Source: Thermodesulfobacterium thermophilum DSM 1276 (GTDB taxonomy: Bacteria > Desulfobacterota > Thermodesulfobacteria > Thermodesulfobacteriales > Thermodesulfobacteriaceae). Taken from it: a DNA stretch of 64,000 bases. The position numbers and the translations under genes were made by a program. The notes below the pieces were generated by a model. It searched no databases and had not been told where the DNA came from. It saw only the letters and a program-made list of their open reading frames with translations. Positions 47,787 through 55,082 of this stretch are shown here, one piece after another (positions within the stretch are counted from its first letter, which is position 1; every line of letters begins with the position of its first letter). The stretch is taken from contig NZ_ATXI01000006.1 of the NCBI RefSeq assembly GCF_000421605.1, forward strand, positions 1 through 64,000. The letters are read 5' to 3'.

Positions 47787-50351
47787 ATGCCTTTCAAAAA
47801 ATTTTTTGTTTATCCTTCTATACCGAAGGAACTTGAGAAACTTTCAAAAATTTCTAAAAATCTCTGGTTTTCCTGGAACTATGATGTTCTTTCTTTTTTT
47901 TATAAAATAGACCGAGACCTTTTTAGACAAGTTGAACATAATCCCTTTAAACTTATCTACTACCTTCCTAACATAAGGTTAAAAGCGTTGGCCCAAGACC
48001 AGACCTTTCTTATGGATTTAGAGGACCTCTGGGAAGCATTTCAAGAACATAAAGAATATGTACATCCAGAAGTCAAAAAACATCGTATAGATCCAGAAGA
48101 CAAAATAGTTTATTTCTGTACCGAGTTTGGGCTTCATCCTACTTTGCCTTTTTATGCAGGAGGATTAGGGGTTTTAGCCGGGGATTTTTTGATGGCTGCT
48201 TCAGACTTAGGACTTCCGATGATAGGGGTAGGTCTTGCATATCAACATGGCTATCTAAAACAAACCATAGACCCTAACCAAAAAACACAAACAGAAAATC
48301 CAGAAATTTTAGACCTGTTTTTAAACTTTTTAGAGGAGGTAAAAAACCCAGATGGAACCCCTATGATGTTATCGATAAGCCTTATGGGGGTAGAGGCTAA
48401 GCTTAGGGTATTTAAGTTAGAAGTAGGTAAAGTAGTTGGTTATTTTTTGGATACCACCCATCCTGAGAATCCTGAAGAAATAAAAGAAATACTTAGATAT
48501 CTCTACCCAGGGGAAATAGAAAAAAGGATCCAACAAGAGATTATCCTTGGTATCGGAGGATATAAATTACTGAAAGCATTAAACCTTAACCCCAAGATAT
48601 ATCATCTTAATGAAGGTCATTCTGCGTTTGTCCTTTTAGCAAGATTAAAAGATTTATTGTCTCAAGGATTTTCCTTAGATGAAGCCATCATGCTTATCAA
48701 AGAGACTACTGTTTTTACTACTCATACACCTGTTATTGCAGGTAATGAGCATTTTCCTAAAGAGTTGGTTAAAAAATATCTTTGGGAAGAGTTAGAAGAG
48801 TTGGTTGAACTAGCCAAAAATGAAAATATTATTCTGGAATTCTATAAACAAGGCACCCTAAAGGAAAATCCTGAAATTTTCTGGTTACCTGCTTTAGCCA
48901 TCAACTATTCCTCTAACGTAAACGCTGTTTCTAAACTTCATCAAAAAACCACCAAAAAGATGTGGCATCCCCTTTTTCCCGAACTACCAGAGGAAGAAGT
49001 TCCCATAGAGTATGTAACCAACGGTGTTCACTGGAGATGGTTAAGCGAACCTTTCTATCAACTTTTTAAAAAGTATCTTGGAGCCAATTTTATCTATATG
49101 TCTCCTGAAGATTCAACCTGGGAGGAAATATTAAAAATCCCAGACGAAGAAATATGGGAAGCCCACAAAAAAAACAAGTACAGACTTTTAAACCTTATCA
49201 AAACCCAGTTAAAAGAGGAATCTTTTAAGCTAAACCTCTCAGAAGAAAAACCAAACTATCAACCTCCTAAAGCCCAAGACCTTATCATAGGTTGTGCTCG
49301 AAGGATGACTGGTTATAAGAGAAACTCTCTCATCCTATATCATAAAGACCAGATACTAAACCTTTTAAAAGAAAAAGACATTGTGCTGGTGTTTGCAGGT
49401 AAAGCCCATCCTAAGGATGTAGAAGGTAAAAACATAATCCGTGAGATTTTAGAGTTTAGAGAGACTTATAAGCTTTATCATAAGATCATCTTTTTAGAAA
49501 ACTATAACCTTCATTTAGCCAGATATCTTATTTGGGGGTCAGATGTTTGGTTAAATACCCCTTTAAGGCCTATGGAGGCTTGCGGGACTTCAGGGATGAA
49601 GGCTGCCATGAACGGGGTTTTAAACTTAAGCGTTCTTGACGGATGGTGGCCAGAAGGATACAACAGGCTTAACGGTTGGGCTATAATCCCTAAGGAAGGA
49701 TTGCCACTTTATAACCACTACGAAGCTAATCAAATATATACTCTTTTAGAAAAAGAAATCTATCCTCTCTTTACTGAAAGAGACGAAGACGGGATCTCAA
49801 GAGATTGGGTAAAGATGATGAAACAAAGCATGTACATAACTTGTAAACAGTTTTCTACCAACCGTATGCTCCTTGAATACATAGATAAATTTTATTCACC
49901 CATCCTAGAAAGACTAAAACATCTTTCTCAAAAAGATTTCTCCCTTCTTAAGGCTTTAGCAGAAGAAAAAAGAATTTTGACTGAAAATTGGGAAAACATA
50001 AAATTTATAGAGGTAAAAGAAAATTTAGAAAAAACCTTCCTACAGGATGGCCAAGAAGTAAGTGTATCTGCCAAAGTCTTTTTAGGTAGCCTAAACCCTG
50101 AGTTAATAGAAGTACAGTTGGTACTCATAGAGGAAATAGCTTGTGTATGCAACTTAGGGGAAGAAGAAGAGAAAGAAAGGTATGTAAGATGCTTTCCCCT
50201 TAAGCTGATAGAGTTTAAAGAAGGGGTTGGGGTCTATCAAAAATCTTTTCCTCTTTATGGACCTGGACTTAAAGCTTATAACTTTAGGGTAGTTCCTAAA
50301 AACTTTTATCTTAGAAAATATTATCCCAACTTGATTAAGTGGACTTTTTAA
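47787..50351 (+). CDS. glgP: Alpha-glucan (glycogen) phosphorylase
   Basis: 854 residues. An N-terminal DUF3417 region starts the chain, followed by the GT35 core. The pyridoxal-phosphate lysine is in ACGTSGMKAAMNGVLN. It releases glucose-1-phosphate from alpha-1,4-glucan ends. This is the TIGR02094-like bacterial/archaeal type rather than E. coli GlgP. The start is two bases after the GH57 gene, so all four glucan genes probably share one transcript. Confidence 0.95.
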   Translation: MPFKKFFVYPSIPKELEKLSKISKNLWFSWNYDVLSFFYKIDRDLFRQVEHNPFKLIYYLPNIRLKALAQDQTFLMDLEDLWEAFQEHKEYVHPEVKKHRIDPEDKIVYFCTEFGLHPTLPFYAGGLGVLAGDFLMAASDLGLPMIGVGLAYQHGYLKQTIDPNQKTQTENPEILDLFLNFLEEVKNPDGTPMMLSISLMGVEAKLRVFKLEVGKVVGYFLDTTHPENPEEIKEILRYLYPGEIEKRIQQEIILGIGGYKLLKALNLNPKIYHLNEGHSAFVLLARLKDLLSQGFSLDEAIMLIKETTVFTTHTPVIAGNEHFPKELVKKYLWEELEELVELAKNENIILEFYKQGTLKENPEIFWLPALAINYSSNVNAVSKLHQKTTKKMWHPLFPELPEEEVPIEYVTNGVHWRWLSEPFYQLFKKYLGANFIYMSPEDSTWEEILKIPDEEIWEAHKKNKYRLLNLIKTQLKEESFKLNLSEEKPNYQPPKAQDLIIGCARRMTGYKRNSLILYHKDQILNLLKEKDIVLVFAGKAHPKDVEGKNIIREILEFRETYKLYHKIIFLENYNLHLARYLIWGSDVWLNTPLRPMEACGTSGMKAAMNGVLNLSVLDGWWPEGYNRLNGWAIIPKEGLPLYNHYEANQIYTLLEKEIYPLFTERDEDGISRDWVKMMKQSMYITCKQFSTNRMLLEYIDKFYSPILERLKHLSQKDFSLLKALAEEKRILTENWENIKFIEVKENLEKTFLQDGQEVSVSAKVFLGSLNPELIEVQLVLIEEIACVCNLGEEEEKERYVRCFPLKLIEFKEGVGVYQKSFPLYGPGLKAYNFRVVPKNFYLRKYYPNLIKWTF

Positions 50352-50398
50352 TTTTTATGATTATAATTTTATTTTAAATAGCCTTTTAGGGAGGGGTT

Positions 50399-51010
50399 AT
50401 GGAAACCCTATTGTATCTTTTGATTCTTTTCGTAGGCGTTTTAGTAGGTATAGCTATTTATATCTTTTTTAAGGTTAATCAAACTTTAGACCGTGTAAAC
50501 CTAAGGTTAGAAGAACTATCTCCTGTTTTAAAAAATCTTAAAGAAACCACCGAAAAAACCTCAGAGACCTTAGACACAGCTAAACAAACTATCTCTAACC
50601 TAAACGAACTTATAACCGGGCTTAAAATCATTCCCAACATCCTTAAGGAATTAGGAGAAAGTATTAAAGATTTCGAGACCTTTTTGAAAAACCAGACAGA
50701 GATTGTTACAGATGAAGTAAAAGAAATTTCCAATAAGTTAAAAATTAACTTAGAAATTGCAAAAAACAACTTAGACAACATAAAAGAGGTGACCTCTCAG
50801 GCAAAAGAGGTGACAGAAAAGGTTAGCCATAGTTTAAGCCCTATGTTTAACTCTCTTGCTGAGTTTAGTCAAACCTCTAAACTCGTTTTAGACCAGATAA
50901 ACCACCAGATTAAAAAGGTCTATGTAGAGGGGAGTTCTCTAATTTATGGAGCTAAAGAGCTAATACAACAGATAAAAAAGATAATTCCTCTTCCTAATTT
51001 AAAAAAATAA
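50399..51010 (+). CDS. DUF948-like membrane-anchored coiled-coil protein
   Basis: 203 residues: an N-terminal membrane helix (about 4-24) followed by an almost continuous amphipathic helix rich in Lys, Glu, Thr and Asn, with repeated heptad-like SETLDTAKQTISNLNEL-type segments. No catalytic motif is seen. Such proteins commonly sit beside YtxH genes, as here. The function is unknown; envelope or stress related by association. GGGAGGGG precedes the ATG. Confidence 0.75.
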   Translation: METLLYLLILFVGVLVGIAIYIFFKVNQTLDRVNLRLEELSPVLKNLKETTEKTSETLDTAKQTISNLNELITGLKIIPNILKELGESIKDFETFLKNQTEIVTDEVKEISNKLKINLEIAKNNLDNIKEVTSQAKEVTEKVSHSLSPMFNSLAEFSQTSKLVLDQINHQIKKVYVEGSSLIYGAKELIQQIKKIIPLPNLKK

Positions 51011-51057
51011 ACCCTTTAGGGTTAATATTTAAAAATTTTACAAAAAGGAGGTGGATT

Positions 51058-51378
51058 ATGGAAGGGAAAAAAACTACGGTTTTATTAGCTTTTCTTGGTG
51101 GGGTGGTAGTAGGGGGGATTGCAGCCCTTCTTTTGGCACCAGCCAGTGGTTCTGAGGTTAGGAAAAAGATAAAGGAAGAGATGGACGAAGCCTTAGATAA
51201 AGTTAAAACTGAAGCTGAAGCTTTAAAATCCAAGGCAGAGGAAATCACTTCCAAAGGAAAAGAAATCATCGAAAGTAAAAAAGAAGAGCTTAAAGAAGCC
51301 GTAGAAAAAAGCAAAGAAACCTTAAAAGAAAAGAAAGAAGAATTAGCCTCTAAACTCTTAAAAAAAGAAGAGGTTTAA
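51058..51378 (+). CDS. YtxH-domain protein
   Basis: 106 residues. A hydrophobic glycine-rich helix (about 7-27, FLGGVVVGGIAALLLAPASG) matches YtxH, and the LLAPxSGxExRKKI motif is characteristic. The remainder is a charged coiled coil with repeating KEELKEAVEKS units. It belongs to the membrane stress proteins that accompany DUF948 proteins. A strong AGGAGGTGG site precedes the ATG. Its end converges with nadK across ten bases. Confidence 0.85.
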   Translation: MEGKKTTVLLAFLGGVVVGGIAALLLAPASGSEVRKKIKEEMDEALDKVKTEAEALKSKAEEITSKGKEIIESKKEELKEAVEKSKETLKEKKEELASKLLKKEEV

Positions 51379-51387
51379 AAGACTTTT

Positions 51388-52191
51388 TTACCAATTAAAC
51401 TTAGACTTTAAAATTTTTAGATAATTTTTCTCTGGTAAGGTAAGAATTCTAAGAGGTTTTGGGGCTTTTTTAAAACGAAGAGGTTGATCTTCCTGCACTA
51501 CTAAGTTAATCTGTCCGTCGATGAGAAGATGAACTTCTTCGTTCTCCCCTTTCCCTTTTTTGTTTAAGATTACCACGGTTTCAAAGTTATCTGGAATAAC
51601 AAAGGGACGTAGGTTTATTTTAAAAGCACAGATCGGTGTGCAGACAAAAACCTGTGCCTCTGGATGGATAACCGGGCCTCCGGCTGAAAGGTTATAAGCA
51701 GTAGATCCGGTTGGGGTAGAGATGATCAACCCATCACCAGGGATGGTAGTAAGATGATAGCCCTCAACCTGCAGGCTCAAATATATCACCTTACCCAAAG
51801 GACCTTTCATGATAGCCCCTTCGTTTAGAGCAACAAAGGTCTCATTCTGATAGGTAATCTCAAGAAGCGTTCTTTTTTGAATTTTAGCCTCTCCTTCTTT
51901 GATTAGCCTTAAAAGATATGGTAATTCTTCTAAAGAAACCTCGGTTAAAAAACCAAAATTTCCCAGATTAACCCCTATCAAAGGAAGGTCGTAAGTATAG
52001 GCAAAGGGCACAGCCCTTAGGAAGGTGCCATCACCTCCTAACACCAGGATAGCATCAAAGGTTAGGACCTCTTCTTTAGAAAGTTCTGAGATTCTTTCTA
52101 AAGGAAGCAGAAAAAACTCTTTTGAGTTAATCTTCTCAAAGATTTGCGGAAGTTTTTGCGGGTCTTTTAGTAGATAAAAGAATTTGGACAT
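51388..52191 (-). CDS. nadK: NAD kinase
   Basis: 267 residues. Phosphorylates NAD to NADP. The GGDGT motif is in ILVLGGDGTFLRA, NLGNFGFLTEV follows, and the Asp/Thr-containing GDGLIISTPTGSTAYNLSAGGPVIHP is intact. The ATG has no ribosome site; the predicted -10 box ends six bases upstream. Upstream lies a tract of AACCTT repeats and palindromes overlapping the promoter, so regulation by a DNA-binding repressor is plausible. Runs opposite to tRNA-Pro and speD. Confidence 0.95.
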   Translation of the reverse strand: MSKFFYLLKDPQKLPQIFEKINSKEFFLLPLERISELSKEEVLTFDAILVLGGDGTFLRAVPFAYTYDLPLIGVNLGNFGFLTEVSLEELPYLLRLIKEGEAKIQKRTLLEITYQNETFVALNEGAIMKGPLGKVIYLSLQVEGYHLTTIPGDGLIISTPTGSTAYNLSAGGPVIHPEAQVFVCTPICAFKINLRPFVIPDNFETVVILNKKGKGENEEVHLLIDGQINLVVQEDQPLRFKKAPKPLRILTLPEKNYLKILKSKFNW

Positions 52192-52197
52192 GATATA

Positions 52198-52226
52198 ATT
52201 TTATTCTTAAACCTTGAGAAAAGCAA
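52198..52226 (-). promoter_or_regulatory. Promoter of nadK, likely leaderless
   Basis: On the minus strand: TTGCTT, 17 bases, TAAAAT, then six bases to the ATG. An AACCTTGA repeat lies in the spacer and another just beyond the -35 box. Confidence 0.5.
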
Positions 52227-52264
52227 TAACCTTGATTAAGGTTTATAAACCTCAAAAAACCTTA
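52210..52264. repeat. AACCTT repeat tract and overlapping palindromes upstream of nadK
   Basis: AACCTTGA occurs at 52210-52217 and 52228-52235; AACCTCA at 52248 and AACCTTA at 52258 continue the pattern. Two palindromes overlap: AACCTT-GATT-AAGGTT (52228-52243) and the perfect AGGTTTATAAACCT (52239-52252). Confidence 0.65.
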
Positions 52265-52310
52265 AAAAAACCCTTAGAAACCCAATCAAACAAAAATTTT
52301 CCTTAACCTC

Positions 52311-52338
52311 TTGACATTTTTTAAAGATTTTTTATTAT
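52311..52338 (+). promoter_or_regulatory. Promoter of tRNA-Pro, possibly also of speD
   Basis: TTGACA, 16 bases, TATTAT, about 40 bases before the tRNA-Pro 5' end. No further promoter is obvious between the tRNA and speD. Confidence 0.6.
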
Positions 52339-52377
52339 AGTGTTTAAACTTAAATAGGTTATTCTTGTCTTTTTAAT

Positions 52378-52451
52378 CGGGACGTAGCGCAGCTTGGAAG
52401 CGCACCCGCTTGGGGTGTGGGGGGTCGGCGGTTCAAATCCGCCCGTCCCGA
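52378..52451 (+). tRNA. tRNA-Pro (anticodon GGG)
   Basis: 74 bases: acceptor CGGGACG/CGTCCCG, anticodon stem CCCGC/GTGGG with loop TTGGGGT (anticodon GGG), T arm GGCGG/CCGCC, discriminator A, no encoded CCA. A run of eight T residues follows directly. Confidence 0.95.
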
Positions 52452-52484
52452 TTTTTTTTATTGGGATACTGAAAAACTAAAAAA

Positions 52485-52580
52485 CCGGGCACCTTGCCTG
52501 GGAGGAGGTGAAATATGAGTGCAGTACAAACCGTTTGTCAGGTTGAAAGGTTGAATAGCTGCCCTACCCAGCAAGGTGCA
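52485..52580 (+). promoter_or_regulatory. Competing RNA stems at the speD ribosome site
   Basis: Stem 1: CCGGGCA (52485-52491) pairs with TGCCTGG (52495-52501) just before the GGAGGAGGTG ribosome site. Stem 2: GCACCTTGC (52489-52497) plus TGGG (52499-52502) pairs with CCCA-GCAAGGTGC (52567-52579) inside the speD reading frame. The two share bases and exclude each other. Confidence 0.4.
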
Positions 52581-52964
52581 CTCAAACGATGTGTTTGGTC
52601 CTATCATATCATCGCTGAGTTTTGGGGCTCCCCTTTTGAACTTTTGGCTGAAGCTCCGGTGGTAGAACAAGCTCTAAAAGAAGCCATAGCTACCAACGGT
52701 GCGTTAAAAGAAATTTCTGCGGTAAGTTACCAGTTCCAGCCTTTTGGGGTTTCTGCTCAGGTTAATTTAGGTTGTTCTCATATCTATATCCACACCTGGC
52801 CAGAAAGAGGATATTCTGCCTTAGACATCTTAGCAGAAAATAAAGAAGAAGCCCACAGGATATTGTCTAAGCTTCAGCGTAATCTTCGTCCTCAAAACGT
52901 CTATATCGCTGAGTTTGCAAGAGGACTTTCTCAGGATACTTTATCAGAGGGAGGAGAAACTTGA
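52515..52964 (+). CDS. speD: SpeD-family (AdoMet decarboxylase-like) pyruvoyl enzyme with altered active site
   Basis: 149 residues with an N-terminal extension of about 25. The fold is evident: YHIIAEFWGS, FQPFGVSAQV and CSHIYIHTWPERGYSALDI. The serine that would become the pyruvoyl group is S88 and the catalytic His is H93. However, the residue before the serine is Cys87 instead of Glu, and the proton-donor cysteine expected 20 residues after the serine is Glu108. It is therefore uncertain that this protein decarboxylates AdoMet; ornithine or arginine decarboxylation is an alternative proposed for divergent SpeD proteins. speE overlaps it as TTGA. Confidence 0.8.
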   Translation: MSAVQTVCQVERLNSCPTQQGALKRCVWSYHIIAEFWGSPFELLAEAPVVEQALKEAIATNGALKEISAVSYQFQPFGVSAQVNLGCSHIYIHTWPERGYSALDILAENKEEAHRILSKLQRNLRPQNVYIAEFARGLSQDTLSEGGET

Positions 52965-53782
52965 CTGGAAGTTTTTGGTGGAGAGAGAAAATCTTTAAAG
53001 ACTTCGGACATTCCTACAAAGTTGAATTAGTCTTTGAAGAAAAAGGGTTACAAGAAATACAAATCTTTAAAAATCCCTCTTGGGGCTATCTTTTTGTTTT
53101 AGATGGAATCGTTCAATTTACAGAAAAAGACGAATTTATATACCATGAGACCATAACCTATCTTCCTATAAGCCTCCTCCCCACCCCCCCTGAAGAGGTT
53201 ATAATAGTTGGAGGGGGGGACGGAGGAGTTCTAAGAGAACTTCAAAAAATCCCTACCCTTAAAAAGATCATTCAGTTTGAAATAGATACCCTGGTGTTTG
53301 ACTTATGCCAAAAATACTTTTTTAAAATTTCTGGAGATTATGCCGACCCAAGGGTCAACTTAGTGATCAAAGACGGCTATTTAGGGCTAAAAGAGAGTCC
53401 TTCAGAAGGATTTGATTTGGTAATCGTTGATTGTACTGACCCTGTTGGACCTGCTAAAACTTTATATACTGTTGAGTTTTATCAAGAGGCTTCAAGGGTA
53501 CTTAAACCTCACGGGTTTTTTATCCAGCAAGCTAGTCTACCGATTTATTTCCCTCACATCATAAAAGAAGCCTATCCCAAAATTTCTCAAGTTTTTCCCT
53601 ATGTAAAGATAGTGCGTTGCTATGTTCCTTGCTACGGAGAAGAGATTGCCTTTTTCTTGGCTACAAAAGAGCCAAAAGACTGGTTTAACCCTAAACAACT
53701 AATTTCTGGTAAATACTATCATCCTGGGTTGAATCCCTATTATTTTTCTTTACCTCAGACTTGGTTAGAACTTCTAAAATAA
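52961..53782 (+). CDS. speE: Spermidine synthase-like aminopropyltransferase
   Basis: 273 residues from a TTG start overlapping the speD stop (TTGA), after GAGGGAGGAGA. Motifs: IVGGGDGGVLRELQ (binding decarboxylated AdoMet), the acidic EID, DPRVNLVIKDGY, and the catalytic Asp in DCTDPVGPAKTLY. It transfers aminopropyl groups to putrescine, or to agmatine in some thermophiles; the acceptor cannot be told. Partner supply of decarboxylated AdoMet is in question because the adjacent SpeD is atypical. Confidence 0.93.
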   Translation: MTGSFWWREKIFKDFGHSYKVELVFEEKGLQEIQIFKNPSWGYLFVLDGIVQFTEKDEFIYHETITYLPISLLPTPPEEVIIVGGGDGGVLRELQKIPTLKKIIQFEIDTLVFDLCQKYFFKISGDYADPRVNLVIKDGYLGLKESPSEGFDLVIVDCTDPVGPAKTLYTVEFYQEASRVLKPHGFFIQQASLPIYFPHIIKEAYPKISQVFPYVKIVRCYVPCYGEEIAFFLATKEPKDWFNPKQLISGKYYHPGLNPYYFSLPQTWLELLK

Positions 53783-53793
53783 AGGGCCCTTTA
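53780..53793. repeat. Perfect 14-base palindrome at the speE-rsmD junction
   Basis: TAAAGGGCCCTTTA spans the speE stop codon (53780-53782) and the purine-rich ribosome site of rsmD. It can fold as a 5-base-pair stem with loop GGCC. Confidence 0.6.
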
Positions 53794-53795
53794 GT

Positions 53796-54380
53796 TTGAA
53801 AATCACCGGAGGCTATTTAAAAGGGCAAAAGCTTTTTCTTCCTCCACCTAAGGACTTAAGCATTCGCCCTTTAAGAAGTAGGATCAGGAAGTCTCTTTTT
53901 GACCTTTTAGGACAAGACCTTTCTGGGTCTAAAGTGTTAGACCTGTTTTCAGGGACAGGAGCTCTTGGAATAGAAGCCCTTTCAAGAGGGGCGGATCTGG
54001 TTTTTTTTGTAGACTTTAGCGACTTAAGCCTTTCTCTGATCCGTAAAAACTTAGAAAAACTTAAACTTACAGAAAAGGCCTTGGTTTTAAAACTTAAACT
54101 ACCAGAAGGTCTATCTAAGCTTAGCCAAGCCTATCTTAACATTAAATTTGACTTAGTCTTTATTACCCCACCTTATAAAACGGGGCTGAGCCTTAAAACC
54201 CTTAAGGCCTTACCTACAGAAATTTTAGACCAAGAAGCCATAATAATGGTAGAAGAAGCTACAGGAATACCCCTACCAGAAAAAACCGACCAATTTGTCT
54301 TGATCAAAGTCAAAACCTACGGAGAAACCACTCTGTATTTTTATCAGCCTGTTATTCCAAACACAGAGGAGGACTCTTAG
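53796..54380 (+). CDS. rsmD: 16S rRNA (guanine966-N2)-methyltransferase RsmD-like
   Basis: 194 residues from a TTG start (53796): the family start MKITGGYLKGQKL, RPLRSRIRKSLFD, motif I DLFSGTGALGIEALSRGA and FDLVFITPPYKTGL. The usual catalytic DPPY/F is TPPY here, a change at a catalytic position. The family methylates G966 of 16S rRNA. Its 3' end overlaps the convergent lipoprotein gene by 29 bases. The canonical partner coaD is not adjacent. Confidence 0.85.
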   Translation: MKITGGYLKGQKLFLPPPKDLSIRPLRSRIRKSLFDLLGQDLSGSKVLDLFSGTGALGIEALSRGADLVFFVDFSDLSLSLIRKNLEKLKLTEKALVLKLKLPEGLSKLSQAYLNIKFDLVFITPPYKTGLSLKTLKALPTEILDQEAIIMVEEATGIPLPEKTDQFVLIKVKTYGETTLYFYQPVIPNTEEDS

Positions 54381-55071
54381 GGCCTGGAATCTGAGTGCCT
54401 CGAAAATTCAAAAAACTCCTTATTCGGTAGCAGGTCTTCCTAACGTCTGATAGTTTTTCAAAAAACTCTTCTTTTCTCACATAAAAGCTCTCAACCTTAG
54501 AGCCAGAAGTTTTTTCTACCTCATAAGAGAGAGGATAATCTATAGAAAGGCCTTCTATGTCTTTTTCTGGCTTTTTCCAGGTTAAAAGCACCACGTTTTC
54601 TGGTAAAACCTGAAAAGAAATGTTCTCAGGGAAAAGAGGAGGGTTATGCCAGTATAAATATCCAGGAAAATCAAACCAATCGGTCTTAACTAAAAAATCT
54701 TTTTTTATTTTAATCCTGTATTTATATCTATGACGATGTTTAACCTGATAGTCATGATACACGTATAAATTCCCTGCAGAATGAAGTTTAGGGGAAAGTT
54801 TGATTTCATAAATTTTAGGTTTAGCCTTAGGAGAATCTAAAGATATCTCTTCTTTTTCTATGATAAGAGAACTAATTTTTACCAACGGATAACCTCCCTT
54901 GGTTTCTGTAGGGAGATAAACTATCAGGTCAAAACCTGCTTCTGTAGGTTTTACCTCAAAAGAAAACTCTTTAGGAATACTTTTAGAGGGAGGTAGAGGA
55001 GGATTTTTTTTCCCGCAACCAGCTAAAAAAAATACCAAAAAGATAAAAACCATCCAGAAATACTTTTTCAT
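54352..55071 (-). CDS. Putative lipoprotein with beta-rich (fibronectin III-like) domains
   Basis: 239 residues from the ATG at 55071 (MKKYFWMVF), chosen for the AAAGGAG ribosome site; the frame is open 30 codons further, into fumarase. A type II signal peptide ends with the lipobox LAGC (residues about 17-20), followed by GKKNPPLPPSKS, then beta-rich sequence with two likely FN3-like segments (about 30-125 and 140-225). Function unknown. It overlaps rsmD convergently. Confidence 0.75.
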   Translation of the reverse strand: MKKYFWMVFIFLVFFLAGCGKKNPPLPPSKSIPKEFSFEVKPTEAGFDLIVYLPTETKGGYPLVKISSLIIEKEEISLDSPKAKPKIYEIKLSPKLHSAGNLYVYHDYQVKHRHRYKYRIKIKKDFLVKTDWFDFPGYLYWHNPPLFPENISFQVLPENVVLLTWKKPEKDIEGLSIDYPLSYEVEKTSGSKVESFYVRKEEFFEKLSDVRKTCYRIRSFLNFRGTQIPGPKSPPLCLE

Positions 55072-55082
55072 GTTTACTCCTT

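Noticed and set aside
52228-52243. AACCTT-GATT-AAGGTT hairpin as a transcription terminator
   Set aside because: It lies upstream of both divergent genes, has no T-run after it, and overlaps the nadK -35 region, so an operator role fits better.
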